From NCBI RefSeq assembly GCF_005502435.1, contig NZ_SCOU01000002.1, forward strand, positions 186,001 to 250,000: a stretch of DNA of 64,000 bases, given 5' to 3'. The notes under the pieces are model-generated. The model was not told the origin of the DNA and ran no database searches. It worked only from the letters and a program-made list of their open reading frames with translations. The position numbers were made by a program, and so were the translations under genes. Positions 62,289 to 64,000 of the stretch are shown in pieces; position 1 is the stretch's first letter; every line of letters starts with the position of its first letter. Origin of the DNA: Methylobacillus flagellatus. GTDB lineage: Bacteria; Pseudomonadota; Gammaproteobacteria; Burkholderiales; Methylophilaceae.

Positions 62289-63758
62289 TCAGGCGTACAG
62301 ATCCACCAGGCCCTGCTGCTGGGCGGTGCGCGGGTTTGCGCTGCTCGGCGCTTGCAGCGTGGTGCCGCTGTCCTGGCCTGCATGACCAGGTGCATGGCGG
62401 GTGGCCTGTGCGCCATCGCGCTGAGCCTGTGGCTGAGCCTGACCGCTACCCACCGACGTCTCGCCCAGCGTCACACCGGCTTCTTTCATGCGTTCACGCA
62501 GATGCTCCATGCCGTCCTGCAAGGCCTGACGCACCTCCTGATGCTCGGAGCTGAAGCTGGCACTGGCTTGCTCGTTGCTCACCTGGATCACGATCTGCAA
62601 AGGCCCGAGGTCGGGCGGGTTCAGGGTCAGTGTAGCCGTCTGTTCCAGTGCGCCCACCATCCACAGCACCTGCTGACTGATGGCCTGGTTCCAGCCGCTG
62701 CGGCCCGGATAGCTCTCGATATAGGGCATGGGCGGCAACAGGCTGGCCGCTGTGTTGGCCGCTGTGATCGTTGGCGTGGCGGGCGTGGTGCTGGCTTGTG
62801 GTGAAGGTGTGAACGCTATTGGACGGCTTTCAGTCATCTGATTGCTTTCAGCCAGTGCTTCATGGGGAGCGGTGCTGCTTGGTGTATCCGGCCTGACTGC
62901 CGCCAGCGCGGCATCCGGCTGACCAGCGCCAAGCTGGAAACGGCCCGGCGCTTCCTGCAACAGCGGCGCGCTGCGGGCTTGCTGCAGCGTGTCTGCCACG
63001 GTGTCGTCTGCTAAAGCCTGATAGGCACTTTTGCCTGCCGTCGGCTCTTGCTTGAGTTCGGTGCGTTGCGTCGCCAGCCTGTCGGCAACGGGCACGCCTG
63101 AACGCGTTGTGCTGAACTGTGCTGTGCTTATTGCTGTTGTGCTTGATTCTGTTGTGCTTGATTCTGTTGTGTTGGACTCTGCTGCGCTTGTTTCTGCTGC
63201 GCTTGGGCCTGCTATGTTCCGGTCTGGTACGGGCGCTATTGATACAGCAGGGGCAGCGGGTGTATTCGCAACCGTGCCCGTCACAATCTCTGCCGCCGCG
63301 CCTGCTGCCACTGGTATGCCTAGCCATTCATTCAGTGCCTGCAGCGACTCGCGTGCGGCTTCGCTGCTTTCCTGTCGCTCGAGCGCGGCACCGGCCAGTT
63401 TGTTGTTGCCCGTGCCAGCCTGTGCAGGGTTGACGGTTTCGGTCTTGGTGGGCTGGTCTGTGCTGATGGACTTGTCTGTGCTGGCGACCTTGTCTGTGCT
63501 GACCGCCTGGCGGTTGAGCGGTTTGTCACTGAGGGCTGGCTGACTGACCGGCTTACCTTGCGCCCCGCTGGCTTTGAGCCTGGGGTTGCCGGACATGGCG
63601 GGCGAGGGCGGCTCTGCCTCAGCGGTCCGCGTGTGCGCAGCCAGTACCTGCTGAAAAGGCGGGATGTTCGCCTCGGACGCCTTGATCTCAGTGGCCGTCG
63701 GCTTGGGCTGGCTGTTCGCCGCATTGCTGGCTGCCGGGCTGGTCGGGTTCATCATCAT
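62289..63758 (-). CDS. fliK: Flagellar hook-length control protein FliK
   Basis: FliK measures hook length and switches export specificity. The product is 489 residues from ATG 63758 (63755 and 63752 are also possible), just past the fliJ stop; an open extension further upstream overlaps fliJ and is not homologous. The N-terminal two-thirds are Ala/Ser/Thr-rich, with tandem units: 15-bp units (63134-63208) encoding Thr/Ser-Glu repeats and STDK-type units near 63450-63510. The conserved C-terminal core is ATLTLNPPDLGPLQIVIQVSNEQASASFSSEHQEVRQALQDGMEHLRERMKEAGVTLG. A rapidly changing ruler region is normal for FliK. Confidence 0.92.
   Translation of the reverse strand: MMMNPTSPAASNAANSQPKPTATEIKASEANIPPFQQVLAAHTRTAEAEPPSPAMSGNPRLKASGAQGKPVSQPALSDKPLNRQAVSTDKVASTDKSISTDQPTKTETVNPAQAGTGNNKLAGAALERQESSEAARESLQALNEWLGIPVAAGAAAEIVTGTVANTPAAPAVSIAPVPDRNIAGPSAAETSAAESNTTESSTTESSTTAISTAQFSTTRSGVPVADRLATQRTELKQEPTAGKSAYQALADDTVADTLQQARSAPLLQEAPGRFQLGAGQPDAALAAVRPDTPSSTAPHEALAESNQMTESRPIAFTPSPQASTTPATPTITAANTAASLLPPMPYIESYPGRSGWNQAISQQVLWMVGALEQTATLTLNPPDLGPLQIVIQVSNEQASASFSSEHQEVRQALQDGMEHLRERMKEAGVTLGETSVGSGQAQPQAQRDGAQATRHAPGHAGQDSGTTLQAPSSANPRTAQQQGLVDLYA
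63134..63208. repeat. Five tandem 15-bp units in fliK
   Basis: Units related to ctgttgtgcttgatt run five times on the + strand, encoding Ser/Thr/Glu-rich pentapeptides in FliK. Identity falls toward the right-hand units. Whole-unit change would alter the ruler length without a frameshift. Confidence 0.75.
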
Positions 63759-63760
63759 GG

Positions 63761-64000
63761 TCAGGAGGCGGTGCGCAGACGTGCGGCACGCGCAGCGAAC
63801 TCGTCCAGTTGTTGTTGTTCTTTTTTGCGTTGGTGCTGCTGCTCGGCTTTTTCCTGACGCGCTACCAGCACTTGGTAAGACAGCTGTTTTTTCTGGCATT
63901 CCTGCCAGTTGAGGCGCTGCACCCCGATCTGCGCCTGCACCTGTTTGAGCAGGTCCTGCTGCCCGTTGATGGCGGTTTCCAGCTTGCCTACAAAAGCCTG
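63761..64000 (-). CDS. fliJ: Flagellar protein FliJ, C-terminal part
   Basis: The gene enters the window at its right edge and ends with TGA at 63761-63763; 79 residues are visible. The sequence is a coiled-coil rich in Gln/Lys/Glu (e.g. LETAINGQQDLLKQVQAQI, EQQHQRKKEQQQLDEFAARA), as in FliJ, the export ATPase stalk component. Its end lies directly before the fliK start. The N-terminal part lies beyond 64000. Confidence 0.85.
   Translation of the reverse strand, partial: QAFVGKLETAINGQQDLLKQVQAQIGVQRLNWQECQKKQLSYQVLVARQEKAEQQHQRKKEQQQLDEFAARAARLRTAS

Overview
The window reads as a chromosomal segment of a high-GC betaproteobacterium. A methylotroph of the Methylophilaceae type is the best guess, because a solitary pqqA, an azurin and an Urt urea importer occur together with betaproteobacterial flagellar gene order. 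Genus is not resolved. No phage, complete insertion sequence or CRISPR array is visible.

The left part (150-11108) is a nitrogen-scavenging block: urtABCDE (urea ABC importer), then ureDABC-EFG (nickel urease and its chaperones), then a UreJ/HupE-type permease, all on the + strand. After it come a structured intergenic region with a REP-like element and a 40-bp copy of ureJ, a Suv3-like helicase, and an AT-richer pair of exported proteins of unknown function. Next are a TonB-dependent receptor and, divergent from it, a 1139-residue transporter-histidine kinase-receiver fusion with its own LuxR-type response regulator. A textbook sigma-54 promoter precedes the kinase, which ties it to nitrogen control.

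The middle part (21518-35133) is housekeeping and accessory: a renalase-like flavoprotein, an SDR lacking the catalytic Tyr, an M48 metalloprotease lipoprotein, two tiny Trp/Cys-rich proteins, a deacetylase-like lipoprotein, azurin, a DUF3034 outer-membrane protein with an exported truncated haemoglobin, a 3'-5' exonuclease, a Kef-type antiporter, a PPOX-fold protein, pqqA, a HipA/YjjJ protein, a frameshifted hsdR remnant and tRNA-Arg(ACG).

The right part (35358-64000) is a large flagellar locus: flhB-flhA-flhF-flhG-like-fliA-motC-motD (+), flgA/flgM/flgN (-), flgBCDEFGHIJKL (+) and fliJ-K-L-M-N-O-P-Q-R (-), interrupted between flgL and fliR by an NYN-domain gene and tag. Sigma-28 promoters are visible before flgM (perfect consensus) and flgK (perfect -35, near-consensus -10), so late genes and the anti-sigma factor follow FliA, which is also encoded here. 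The FlhG homologue has lost its Walker A motif.
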